The notes under the pieces were generated by a model. The model was not told the origin of the DNA, did no database searches, and was given only the letters and a program-made list of their open reading frames with translations. This document shows positions 17,496 to 24,712 of a stretch of DNA of 52,136 nucleotides, in pieces; positions within the stretch are counted from its first letter, which is position 1, and each line of letters opens with the position of its first letter. A program made the translations under genes and the position numbers. Source of the stretch: CAVDHB01 sp963608705 (GTDB taxonomy: Bacteria; Bacteroidota; Bacteroidia; Bacteroidales; Bacteroidaceae); the NCBI GenBank assembly GCA_963608705.1, contig CAVDHB010000018.1, positions 1 through 52,136 on the forward strand, given 5' to 3'.

Positions 17496-17746
17496 GTTGA
17501 CGGCGTTGACAACATATAGTCTGTTTTGTATCAATTATTTCCATAAAATCTGCAATGTTGACAATCGTTGACAAAGGTAGTCACTTTTGAAATGTCCCCC
17601 CAGAATGAAGACAATCGTTGACAAAGTACGACATATTCATTTATTTACTCTTTTCAAGAAGAAAAAGATAATATATTGTATTCCAAGAACTTTCGGCACT
17701 TTAAAATAAGTCCATTTTATTCTGGCTCGTTTGTCAACGCTGTCAC
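17496..17746. repeat. Iteron-like repeats, candidate replication origin
   Basis: A GTTGAC-n-CGTTGACAA-type unit occurs at 17496-17513, 17557-17576 and 17610-17626 and, inverted, at 17731-17746. The second and third share ACAATCGTTGACAAAG exactly. The surrounding 17340-17946 is AT-rich and has no gene. Repeats of this type near a primase-helicase gene suggest an origin or a regulator-binding array. The following HTH protein could bind them. Confidence 0.55.
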
Positions 17747-17946
17747 CCTTCAAATGTATGCCTTTCCCTATCTAAAGAAGTTTATCTTATCCATATCAAT
17801 CATATTGCATGGATGTTTTGTCCACGTTCAAGTTTGAAGTTACATATAAATACACCTTTTCCAATTAACTCGCAGATATTCCAATATTTAACCTATTGTG
17901 AAATTTTAAGGACACCTGTAACTTTCGGCTCAAAAAGGATTGAGCC

Positions 17947-18192
17947 ATGAGAACATTAAACTTTTTCACGGAAATTGTCTCCTACCGAACTTATACGGTT
18001 AGGGAGGCCGCACGTTATCTTGGCGTACACAGATGTACCATATACGCCTATATACGTCATCATGAACAACCACTGCCATTCAGCAAATCACCTGATAACG
18101 AGCGGTTATTATTCCACGGAGAGGACTTGATTGCCTATAAGAAAGCAGGACTCCCGAAGAAAAGTCGTAAACGGACAGAGAGGAATGGCTGA
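17947..18192 (+). CDS. Excisionase-like helix-turn-helix protein
   Basis: This 81-residue protein has the motif TVREAARYLGVHRCTIYAYIRHHEQPLPFSKS, the usual reading head of the excisionase/MerR-like HTH_17 family, then a wing and a basic tail (KKSRKRTERNG). It lies just after the iteron-like repeats and could act as the element's recombination directionality factor or repeat binder. No integrase lies in the window. Confidence 0.75.
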   Translation: MRTLNFFTEIVSYRTYTVREAARYLGVHRCTIYAYIRHHEQPLPFSKSPDNERLLFHGEDLIAYKKAGLPKKSRKRTERNG

Positions 18193-18207
18193 GATTATTG
18201 TACAAGA

Positions 18208-18241
18208 TTTCTTGCCATATTCAAAAGAACATGGCAAGAAA
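18208..18241. terminator. Hairpin between convergent genes
   Basis: A perfect 11-bp inverted repeat (18208-18218 and 18231-18241) with a 12-base loop sits between the convergent genes ending at 18192 and 18263. It has no strong U-tract, so it is a probable bidirectional terminator. Confidence 0.5.
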
Positions 18242-18262
18242 CCTCGTGTCAGTTAGTGCCAC

Positions 18263-18625
18263 TTAACTCAACGCTCTGATAGCGTCAATAAGCTGTTCAA
18301 TCATTTTCTCTGCCGCCTCCATGTCCTCCAATACATCCCTCATGTGGAAAGGCGCTCCGTTCCTGCCGTGACCGTCACTGCCGAGCCAGATGTAGGCTTC
18401 CTCGTCCACGTCAAAACCCTCGTAGTAATACTCCATGTCGGCAACAAGGCTGCCAAAGCAGTTGCCCTTCATTGTTGCCGTAAAGGAAAAATCCTGTCCT
18501 GCCGGAGTGAATTTGGAGAACTCGAAAATAACGATGTTCTTCTTCCGATCCACATTCACACTTACATACCATTTGTCGGCTTCCGCACATTGTGTAACCG
18601 CATCCACTATATCTTTTCTACGCAT
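18263..18625 (-). CDS. Conserved mobile-element protein, unknown function
   Basis: This 120-residue acidic protein has mixed alpha/beta character, with a central FTATMKGNCFGSLVADMEYYYEGFDVDEEAYIWLG and a C-terminal helix. I do not recognise a named domain. It is the last gene of the four-gene minus-strand operon that begins at 19579 behind a long structured leader. It probably belongs to the conjugative element's accessory set. Confidence 0.6.
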   Translation of the reverse strand: MRRKDIVDAVTQCAEADKWYVSVNVDRKKNIVIFEFSKFTPAGQDFSFTATMKGNCFGSLVADMEYYYEGFDVDEEAYIWLGSDGHGRNGAPFHMRDVLEDMEAAEKMIEQLIDAIRALS

Positions 18626-18680
18626 AATCCATCTTGTTTGTGTCAGCCGTAGCGGTGTACAACGGCTGACGGGTTAACAT

Positions 18681-19043
18681 TCATTCTTCAAATCTCGTAA
18701 GGAAGTGTTGCAGGCGACCGTCTTGCAGAGATTTCAACGGTATGGGCTTGAAATTCTGTTGCTGCCGTACTTGCATCTTGCCCAACCCTTGTGCCGTGAG
18801 GTCAAGTTTCACTTCCGAAAGCTCATTGAGCGAAATATAACCGTACTCATCTTCCGCAAGTCCTACGACAATGCCGTAAAGGATTGTATCATTCCCCTGC
18901 TTTTCACCTTCAAGGATAAACCAACGGATAGAGCCTATGGCAAAAATGGCGCAGCAAACCGCTTCTTTCCCTTTGCCGTCCTGAGAATAGAGGGGATAGC
19001 CTTTCAAGGCTTCCGCCAAATCCGATATCATTAACCTGCACAT
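18681..19043 (-). CDS. DUF2958 family protein
   Basis: With the start at 19043 (1 base after the preceding stop) this is 120 residues. PLYSQDGKGKEAVCCAIFAIGSIRWFILEGE followed by GIVVGLAEDEYGYISLNELSEV is the DUF2958 pattern seen on plasmids and conjugative elements. A start at 19031 is also possible. The longer frame to 19205 overlaps the neighbouring gene and is unlikely. Function unknown. Confidence 0.75.
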   Translation of the reverse strand: MCRLMISDLAEALKGYPLYSQDGKGKEAVCCAIFAIGSIRWFILEGEKQGNDTILYGIVVGLAEDEYGYISLNELSEVKLDLTAQGLGKMQVRQQQNFKPIPLKSLQDGRLQHFLTRFEE

Positions 19044-19044
19044 A

Positions 19045-19368
19045 TCAGTTGTGTGGTTTATCGTTAGTATATTCGGGGTCATAAATATGTCCGCATCCGA
19101 CCAGATGTCCGTATGCTTCCGCTGCAAGCCTTGAAGCCCATTCGTTTCGCACATCATAGAAACCCTTCTGATAGTTGAATGCCAACTGTCGTATGAAGCC
19201 GACAAACACGTTGAACATCTGTTGCTGTAAGTAGCAGTGCACCCTTGTCAGTTCCCTGCCAGTCTTTTCTGCGGAACACATCCGTCCGTTCACGAAGTTG
19301 GCGAACTCTTGAGCAAAAGCCTTGTCCTGTTCTGAGATTGTCTCTCCTGAAAATTCATGATAGTCCAT
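19045..19368 (-). CDS. Hypothetical mobile-element protein
   Basis: This 107-residue, mostly helical protein (AFAQEFANFVNGRM, RVHCYLQQQMFNVFVGFIRQL) has no domain I recognise. It is tightly spaced before the DUF2958 gene and is probably co-transcribed from the leader at about 19590-19830. Confidence 0.6.
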   Translation of the reverse strand: MDYHEFSGETISEQDKAFAQEFANFVNGRMCSAEKTGRELTRVHCYLQQQMFNVFVGFIRQLAFNYQKGFYDVRNEWASRLAAEAYGHLVGCGHIYDPEYTNDKPHN

Positions 19369-19384
19369 ATTGTTATATTTTTAG

Positions 19385-19579
19385 TTAGACGGTTGCTTGA
19401 TAATAGATTTGCGACTCAGCCGATACATTATAGATATTGCTGCCACAGCGCACCAGCAGGCTATCCTTGCCATAGTATAGCCTCTTCATGCCTCTGACGT
19501 TCCCTGCCTTGTGGAAGTTCGGAAAGCGGTCGATACCCACTATCCTGCCTTGTACGACGGTCTTTTTTCTTACTCGCAT
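19385..19579 (-). CDS. Small basic protein, first gene behind structured leader A
   Basis: This 64-residue basic protein (MRVRKKTVVQGRIVGIDRFPNF...) looks like a small beta-rich domain. It is not recognised. The position, directly after the conserved leader and before coupled genes, supports it being real. Confidence 0.55.
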   Translation of the reverse strand: MRVRKKTVVQGRIVGIDRFPNFHKAGNVRGMKRLYYGKDSLLVRCGSNIYNVSAESQIYYQATV

Positions 19580-19590
19580 AATCCTTTGTG

Positions 19591-19810
19591 TGTTGAAGTT
19601 TCAATTCTTTTCCCTTTTGTAAAGCTCATTTGAGCCTCATGGTCTGGATAACCGTTTTTCGTGCAAGCCACACGGCGGACATAAGGGAGGATAAGGCAAG
19701 CATGAGGTCGGTGAGCACGGACGGAATACCCAAATTTTCGAGAAAATTTGTGGAAGGCTGCCGTCAAGCCCTCCGACCGAAAGCGTCAGCGATACTTGAC
19801 GTTCCTTCTG
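19591..19810 (-). ncRNA. Structured leader A, conserved with leader B
   Basis: Read on the minus strand, this untranslated stretch precedes the operon starting at 19579. It shares with 34262-34535 a gene-proximal pyrimidine/purine block (19591-19620), a small hairpin (19624-19635) and a core GGAATACC-hairpin-GGAAGGCTGCCG (19723-19763). In copy A the core hairpin is CAAATTTT/AAAATTTG (19731-19738 with 19743-19750), closed by GACGG/CCGTC (19720-19724 with 19761-19765) and GGTCGG/CCGACC (19706-19711 with 19773-19778). Copy B keeps the stems with other bases. It could be a regulatory leader or a separate RNA; DNA-level function such as a transfer site is also possible. Confidence 0.6.
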
Positions 19811-19916
19811 TCCGCAGTACCTTTGCATGAAAAAAACGTTACCAACCAAAAGGCGCAATAAATCACATACATTGAAAAGGAGCATAAGGTAATCGTAACC
19901 TGTGCCTTCCAATTAT

Positions 19917-20166
19917 ATCATCAAAGAGTGAGCTGTAGTAGTTACGTAAAAGCGCAACCACGAAAGGCTCTCTCTTTGACGATACACAGAATGTGCTCAT
20001 TCTGTATAGAACTTCAAGGACATTCACTTGAACTTGCTCGGTGGCTTGCTACGGATTAGGTAAACTGATATAATTTTCGTTTGCAGAATAATGTTCACTT
20101 AAAAAAGTGACCAATGTGAGAGTTTTTGAAGTGGAGTGAAATGAAATCTCGAAAGCTCTCTCTTTG
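19917..20166. repeat. Cluster of hairpins and a 17-base direct repeat in a gene-free stretch
   Basis: Between 19811 and 20477 no gene is visible. It contains an 18-base inverted repeat (19917-19934 with 19966-19983, three mismatches), CAGAATG/CATTCTG (19987-20004), TTCAAG/CTTGAA (20013-20032) and TCACTT/AAGTGA (20095-20110). CGAAAG(G)CTCTCTCTTTG occurs at 19961-19978 and again at 20150-20166. This density suggests an origin, transfer site or untranslated RNA. Confidence 0.45.
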
Positions 20167-20441
20167 GCATAATATGGATTTTTCCAATAGTAGCAATTTT
20201 ACATTAGCAAGAACTTACTTGGTGTAGCAAACACGGAGTAATTTCGCTGCTATATATGCCGACAAAATTCTACTTAGATAACAAATAAAATAGAATTAAA
20301 GAGCCACCGTATTCTTTGCTTGGGACTTCTTTGTCAACCTAACCACCCATTTTTCACGGGAATAAACGATGTAAATTGAGAAAATACGCAAATTATTGTC
20401 GGATTTCATCTAATAATGGTGGTATTCTGAAAATAATTCAA

Positions 20442-20449
20442 TACCTTTG
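20442..20449 (+). promoter_or_regulatory. Bacteroidota -7 box of the restriction operon
   Basis: TACCTTTG (20442-20449) matches TAnnTTTG and lies 28 bases before the XRE gene. The -33 region is weak, which may fit a regulated promoter. Confidence 0.5.
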
Positions 20450-20477
20450 ACCACTGTAAACTTCAAATATTTGATTA

Positions 20478-20732
20478 ATGGCAACTCACAAAGACATCAA
20501 CCGTATAAAAGTTGTTCTTGCAGAGAAGAGACTGACAAACAAATGGCTGGCAGAACAATTGGGTAAAGATCAGGCAACCGTATCAAAATGGTGTACCAAC
20601 AATGCCCAGCCAACCTTGGAAATGCTTTTAAGGATAGCTGGAGTGCTTCAAGTTGATGTGAGAGAATTACTGAGACCCATGAACGATGATAGTACATATG
20701 TCAAAGTGCCAATGGATTTCACAAGAAGGTAA
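20478..20732 (+). CDS. XRE-family regulator of the restriction operon
   Basis: This 84-residue protein is nearly all helix-turn-helix: RLTNKWLAEQLGKDQATVSKWCTNNAQP then a helical tail (VDVRELLRPM). It resembles controller proteins that time restriction gene expression. It is the first gene of the operon, 14 bases before the helicase gene. Confidence 0.8.
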   Translation: MATHKDINRIKVVLAEKRLTNKWLAEQLGKDQATVSKWCTNNAQPTLEMLLRIAGVLQVDVRELLRPMNDDSTYVKVPMDFTRR

Positions 20733-20746
20733 CATACAAAAAGATA

Positions 20747-23700
20747 GTGAAGATGGAGCTACCCAAACTGATAAATAATATCAATGAGCGCGTGGTGGAC
20801 GACTTAAAAGAACGGTTGTCCCAAGGGAGTCATGTGTCTATTGCAGCCGCCTCTTTTTCAATTTATGCGTTCGAGGCATTGAAGAAAGAGTTGGAAGGAA
20901 TTGACGAGTTACGTTTCATCTTCACTTCACCAACTTTTATCAAGGAAAAAACGAAAAAAGAGAAACGAGAATATTACATTCCCAAACTCAACCGTGAGCG
21001 CAATCTTTATGGAACAGATTTCGAGGTAAGGCTTCGCAACCAACTATCGCAAAAAGCCATCGCTAAAGAGTGCGCGGAATGGATTCGCAGGAAAGTAAGC
21101 TTCCGATCCAATTCTTCACAGGAACAAATGGGTGGTTTCTGCCATATACAAGGTGGTTCGGCTCATGTCTATCTTCCATTCAATGAGTTTACCACGAGCC
21201 AATTAGGTTGCGAACGTGGCAATGAAGTGTATAATGTGGTCAATGTTTTGCCGTCGCCCACAGCTGAAGCCTACCTTTCCATTTTCAACGAACAGTGGGA
21301 CAACGACGAGAAGTTTGCCGATGTGACAGGCCGTGTACTCGAATACATTGAGACTGTTTATCAGGAAAATGCGCCTGAATACATCTATTTCATCACCCTT
21401 TATAATATCTTCAATGAGTTTTTGGAGGATTTGTCCGAAGATGTACTGCCAAATGAGCGCACAGGTTTCAAGAACAGCATAATCTGGAGTAAGCTTTATA
21501 ACTTTCAGCGAGACGCGGCACTTGCTATCATCAACAAGTTGGAAAAGTACAACGGCTGCATCCTTGCCGACAGTGTAGGTCTTGGAAAAACATTCACAGC
21601 TCTTGCTGTTATCAAATATTACGAGAACCGCAACAAGTCTGTATTGGTCCTCTGCCCGAAGAAGCTCAACGACAACTGGCAAACATTCCGTGCCAATTAC
21701 AAGAATAATCCTATTGCCGCCGACCGTCTGCGCTACGACATTCTGTTCCATTCAGACCTCTCGCGCGATTGTGGACAGAGTAACGGATTGGACTTGGAGC
21801 ATATCAATTGGGGCAATTATGATTTGATAGTCATAGACGAAAGCCATAATTTCCGCAACGGTGGAAACGTGGACGAAGATGATGATTGGGCAGACGAACA
21901 GGAAGGGAAGAAAGAGAATCGATATCAGCGGCTGATGAACCGAGTGATTCGCCAAGGTGTCAAAACTAAAGTATTGATGCTGAGTGCTACGCCAGTGAAT
22001 AACCGCTTCAACGACCTTAAAAATCAGCTGCAACTGGCTTATGAAGGCAGGGCAGAGAACATCAACGCAGAGTTGGATATTGACCGCAATATAGATGACA
22101 TATTCCGCAATGCTCAGACCGTTTACAACAAGTGGGTGAAGCTCGATGTGAACGAGCGTACTACCGAACGCTTACTTCACGACCTTAGTTTTGATTTTTT
22201 CCAATTGCTTGATGCTGTTACCATAGCTCGAAGCCGCAGCCACATCATTAAATATTATGATACGAAGGACATTGGCGAGTTTCCTACACGGTTGGCCCCA
22301 CTCTCACGCCGCCCCAAGCTGACAGATTTGGATAATGCTATTAATTTCAAAGATATTGCCTGGCAACTGAATGAGTTGAATCTGGCCATTTATACCCCTT
22401 CACTCTACCTCTTCGACAGTGTGCGGAGCAACTACGCCATCGACTTTGAAGGTGACGGCCTTTCTATCGACGGACGCGAAAAGGGGTTGCGCAAGCTCAT
22501 GGCGACCAACCTGCTGAAACGTTTGGAAAGTAGTGTCAACTCATTCCGTCTTACGATCGGGCGCATCTGCACATACATTAAGGAGACTGTTGCCGCCATT
22601 GACCGATTTGAGGAGAAACGAAGTGATACTGTGATTGATGTAGCCTCATTCACCGACGATTTTGATACAACAGACAGCGAAGCCGACTCGTTTGCCACAC
22701 GCAAATCGAAAATCAGTCTGCGCGATATGGATTATATAGCGTGGAGAAGAGACTTGAAGTCCGACCTCGAAAAGCTAGAACTACTATTACTCTTGCTGAA
22801 AGACATAACACCACAGCATGACAGCAAGCTCCAAATGCTTATTGAGGATTTGAAACATAAGTTCGAACACCCCATTAACGGGCAGAACAAGAAAGTGCTT
22901 ATATTTACGGCATTTGCCGACACTGCAGACTATCTGTATACCGAGCTTGCCGAACGGATTAAGACAGAATGCGGACTGAACACGGCTCTCATTACAGGCA
23001 CGACCGATGGACGCTGTACCATTCCACACTTCAAAATGTCGTTTAACAACGTGCTCACATGGTTTTCACCGCAGTCCAAAGACCGTGCTGCCCTACATCC
23101 AAAGACGACCGAAGAGATTGACGTGCTGATAGCCACCGACTGCATATCGGAAGGCCAGAATCTGCAGGATTGCGACTACCTTATTAATTATGACATTCAC
23201 TGGAATCCGGTGCGCATCATCCAGCGTTTCGGACGTATCGACCGTATAGGGTCACACAACAAGCAGATACAGCTTGTCAATTACTGGCCGGATATGGAAC
23301 TCGACGAATACATCAAGCTGAAAGGACGTGTGGAAAGCCGTATGAAAGCTACAGTGCTTACCTCCACAGGTGATGACAATCTGCTTAGTAACAATGAAAA
23401 GGGTGATTTGGAATATCGCCGCAATCAGTTGCAGCGACTGCAAGAGGCCGTAGTGGATATAGAGGAAATGGATACGGGCATCAACATAATGGATCTCGGA
23501 CTTAATGAGTTCCGCCTCGATTTGTTGTCATACCTCAAGGAGCATCCCGATATAGAACATGCGCCTATGGGTATGAGTGCCGTGGTGGAAAGTTCATCAT
23601 TGGTACGTCCGGGAGTGATGTTCATTCTGAAAAACCGTAGCAATGCTATCAACATCGACCGCAAGAACCTGCTGCACCCATTCTATATGGTCTATCTGAC

Positions 23701-24013
23701 GGACGATGGTGAAGTGGTTTGCGACCATCTGCATCCCAAACAGCTACTTGATGTGATGCGCCATACTTGCCGTGGCAAGTCGGAATATAATTCTGCTCTT
23801 TGTGCAGCCCTCAATAAGGAGACGGCTGATGGACGGAAGATGGATCATTACAGCCACCTACTGCAATCGGCTATCGACAGCATTGTGGCTGTCAAGGATG
23901 AAAGCGATATAGAGAGTCTGTTCTCCATCGGTGAGACATCAGCATTGAAAGGCAAGATTAAGGGGTTGGATGATTTTGAGTTAGTAACCTTTTTAATTAT
24001 CCGAAGCCGATGA
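20747..24013 (+). CDS. SNF2-type helicase with degenerate PLD-like N-terminus
   Basis: A 1088-residue protein. The first 180 residues resemble the phospholipase D-like region of defence helicases (VSIAAASFSIYAFEALKKEL), but no HxK-D motif is visible. Superfamily 2 motifs follow: ILADSVGLGKTFTAL near residue 275, VIDESHNFR near 365, MLSATPVNNRF near 410, and in the C-terminal half ATDCISEGQNLQDCDYLINYD and RIIQRFGRIDRIG near 810-835. It overlaps the DUF4391 gene by ATGA. Likely a translocase that works with the type III Mod/Res enzymes; this is inferred from the operon. Confidence 0.85.
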   Translation: MKMELPKLINNINERVVDDLKERLSQGSHVSIAAASFSIYAFEALKKELEGIDELRFIFTSPTFIKEKTKKEKREYYIPKLNRERNLYGTDFEVRLRNQLSQKAIAKECAEWIRRKVSFRSNSSQEQMGGFCHIQGGSAHVYLPFNEFTTSQLGCERGNEVYNVVNVLPSPTAEAYLSIFNEQWDNDEKFADVTGRVLEYIETVYQENAPEYIYFITLYNIFNEFLEDLSEDVLPNERTGFKNSIIWSKLYNFQRDAALAIINKLEKYNGCILADSVGLGKTFTALAVIKYYENRNKSVLVLCPKKLNDNWQTFRANYKNNPIAADRLRYDILFHSDLSRDCGQSNGLDLEHINWGNYDLIVIDESHNFRNGGNVDEDDDWADEQEGKKENRYQRLMNRVIRQGVKTKVLMLSATPVNNRFNDLKNQLQLAYEGRAENINAELDIDRNIDDIFRNAQTVYNKWVKLDVNERTTERLLHDLSFDFFQLLDAVTIARSRSHIIKYYDTKDIGEFPTRLAPLSRRPKLTDLDNAINFKDIAWQLNELNLAIYTPSLYLFDSVRSNYAIDFEGDGLSIDGREKGLRKLMATNLLKRLESSVNSFRLTIGRICTYIKETVAAIDRFEEKRSDTVIDVASFTDDFDTTDSEADSFATRKSKISLRDMDYIAWRRDLKSDLEKLELLLLLLKDITPQHDSKLQMLIEDLKHKFEHPINGQNKKVLIFTAFADTADYLYTELAERIKTECGLNTALITGTTDGRCTIPHFKMSFNNVLTWFSPQSKDRAALHPKTTEEIDVLIATDCISEGQNLQDCDYLINYDIHWNPVRIIQRFGRIDRIGSHNKQIQLVNYWPDMELDEYIKLKGRVESRMKATVLTSTGDDNLLSNNEKGDLEYRRNQLQRLQEAVVDIEEMDTGINIMDLGLNEFRLDLLSYLKEHPDIEHAPMGMSAVVESSSLVRPGVMFILKNRSNAINIDRKNLLHPFYMVYLTDDGEVVCDHLHPKQLLDVMRHTCRGKSEYNSALCAALNKETADGRKMDHYSHLLQSAIDSIVAVKDESDIESLFSIGETSALKGKIKGLDDFELVTFLIIRSR

Positions 24014-24693
24014 TACAGTTCCCTCCTTCTACACTCATCAACAAGCCAGTGCCAAAAACAGTTTTCTATAAGCATCTGGACATGAATGCCAGGTTGAAAA
24101 CACGCTTTGTAGAAGACATTGACCGCATCATGTGGTTGGCAAAGTTAGCACCTTCTACGCTGAATGTTGTGAACGGGCAGACGGTTCATGAAATCACTGT
24201 GTTTCTGGTGTGTCTCAAAAATAATGATGTTCCAGACGACGTTTTCTTGACCATAGACCGACAGATGCCCCGCCACGTAATTTTTATTCTACAATTTGAT
24301 GAGCGTTACTGCCTTCTGCTGAATTACAAGGAGTGGATAGACGAAGGAAAAGGTACATTTCGCATTATCAAGTCCTTCCGCACAGAATGGACGGACGGAG
24401 ATGCGCTGCAACTGTCTATTAACGCCTCCAACATGGATAAAATATACGAGTCGTTTGCCGGACAAATCTCAGGCTTTGGAACGTACAAGGCAGCCGATAC
24501 CAAGCGCATAATTGACCTGCAACAGCAGTTGGTACAAAAGCAACGGATGGTAGAAGTCTTGCAGAAGAAAGTAAGAACTGAAAAGCAGTTCAATCGGCAA
24601 ATGCAACTCAATACCGAAGCGAGGGCTTTGAAAAAGGAGGTAGCAGCCTTGCAAGCAGAGATTGACAATACGACAATGAAGAATATTAACTGA
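24010..24693 (+). CDS. DUF4391 protein of the restriction operon
   Basis: This 227-residue protein matches the DUF4391 pattern: N-terminal VPKTVFYKHLDMNARLKTRFVEDIDRI then WLAKLAP, a beta-rich middle (HVIFILQFDERYCLLLNYKEW), and a C-terminal coiled coil (about residues 165-222). DUF4391 genes typically lie between SNF2-type helicase and type III mod genes. It may be an assembly factor through its coiled coil. The exact role is unknown. Confidence 0.8.
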   Translation: MIQFPPSTLINKPVPKTVFYKHLDMNARLKTRFVEDIDRIMWLAKLAPSTLNVVNGQTVHEITVFLVCLKNNDVPDDVFLTIDRQMPRHVIFILQFDERYCLLLNYKEWIDEGKGTFRIIKSFRTEWTDGDALQLSINASNMDKIYESFAGQISGFGTYKAADTKRIIDLQQQLVQKQRMVEVLQKKVRTEKQFNRQMQLNTEARALKKEVAALQAEIDNTTMKNIN

Positions 24694-24712
24694 ATAAAAA
24701 GACAAACAATAT

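Noticed and set aside
17496..17746. CRISPR array
   Set aside because: Repeats are short, imperfect, unevenly spaced and one is inverted; no cas genes are present.
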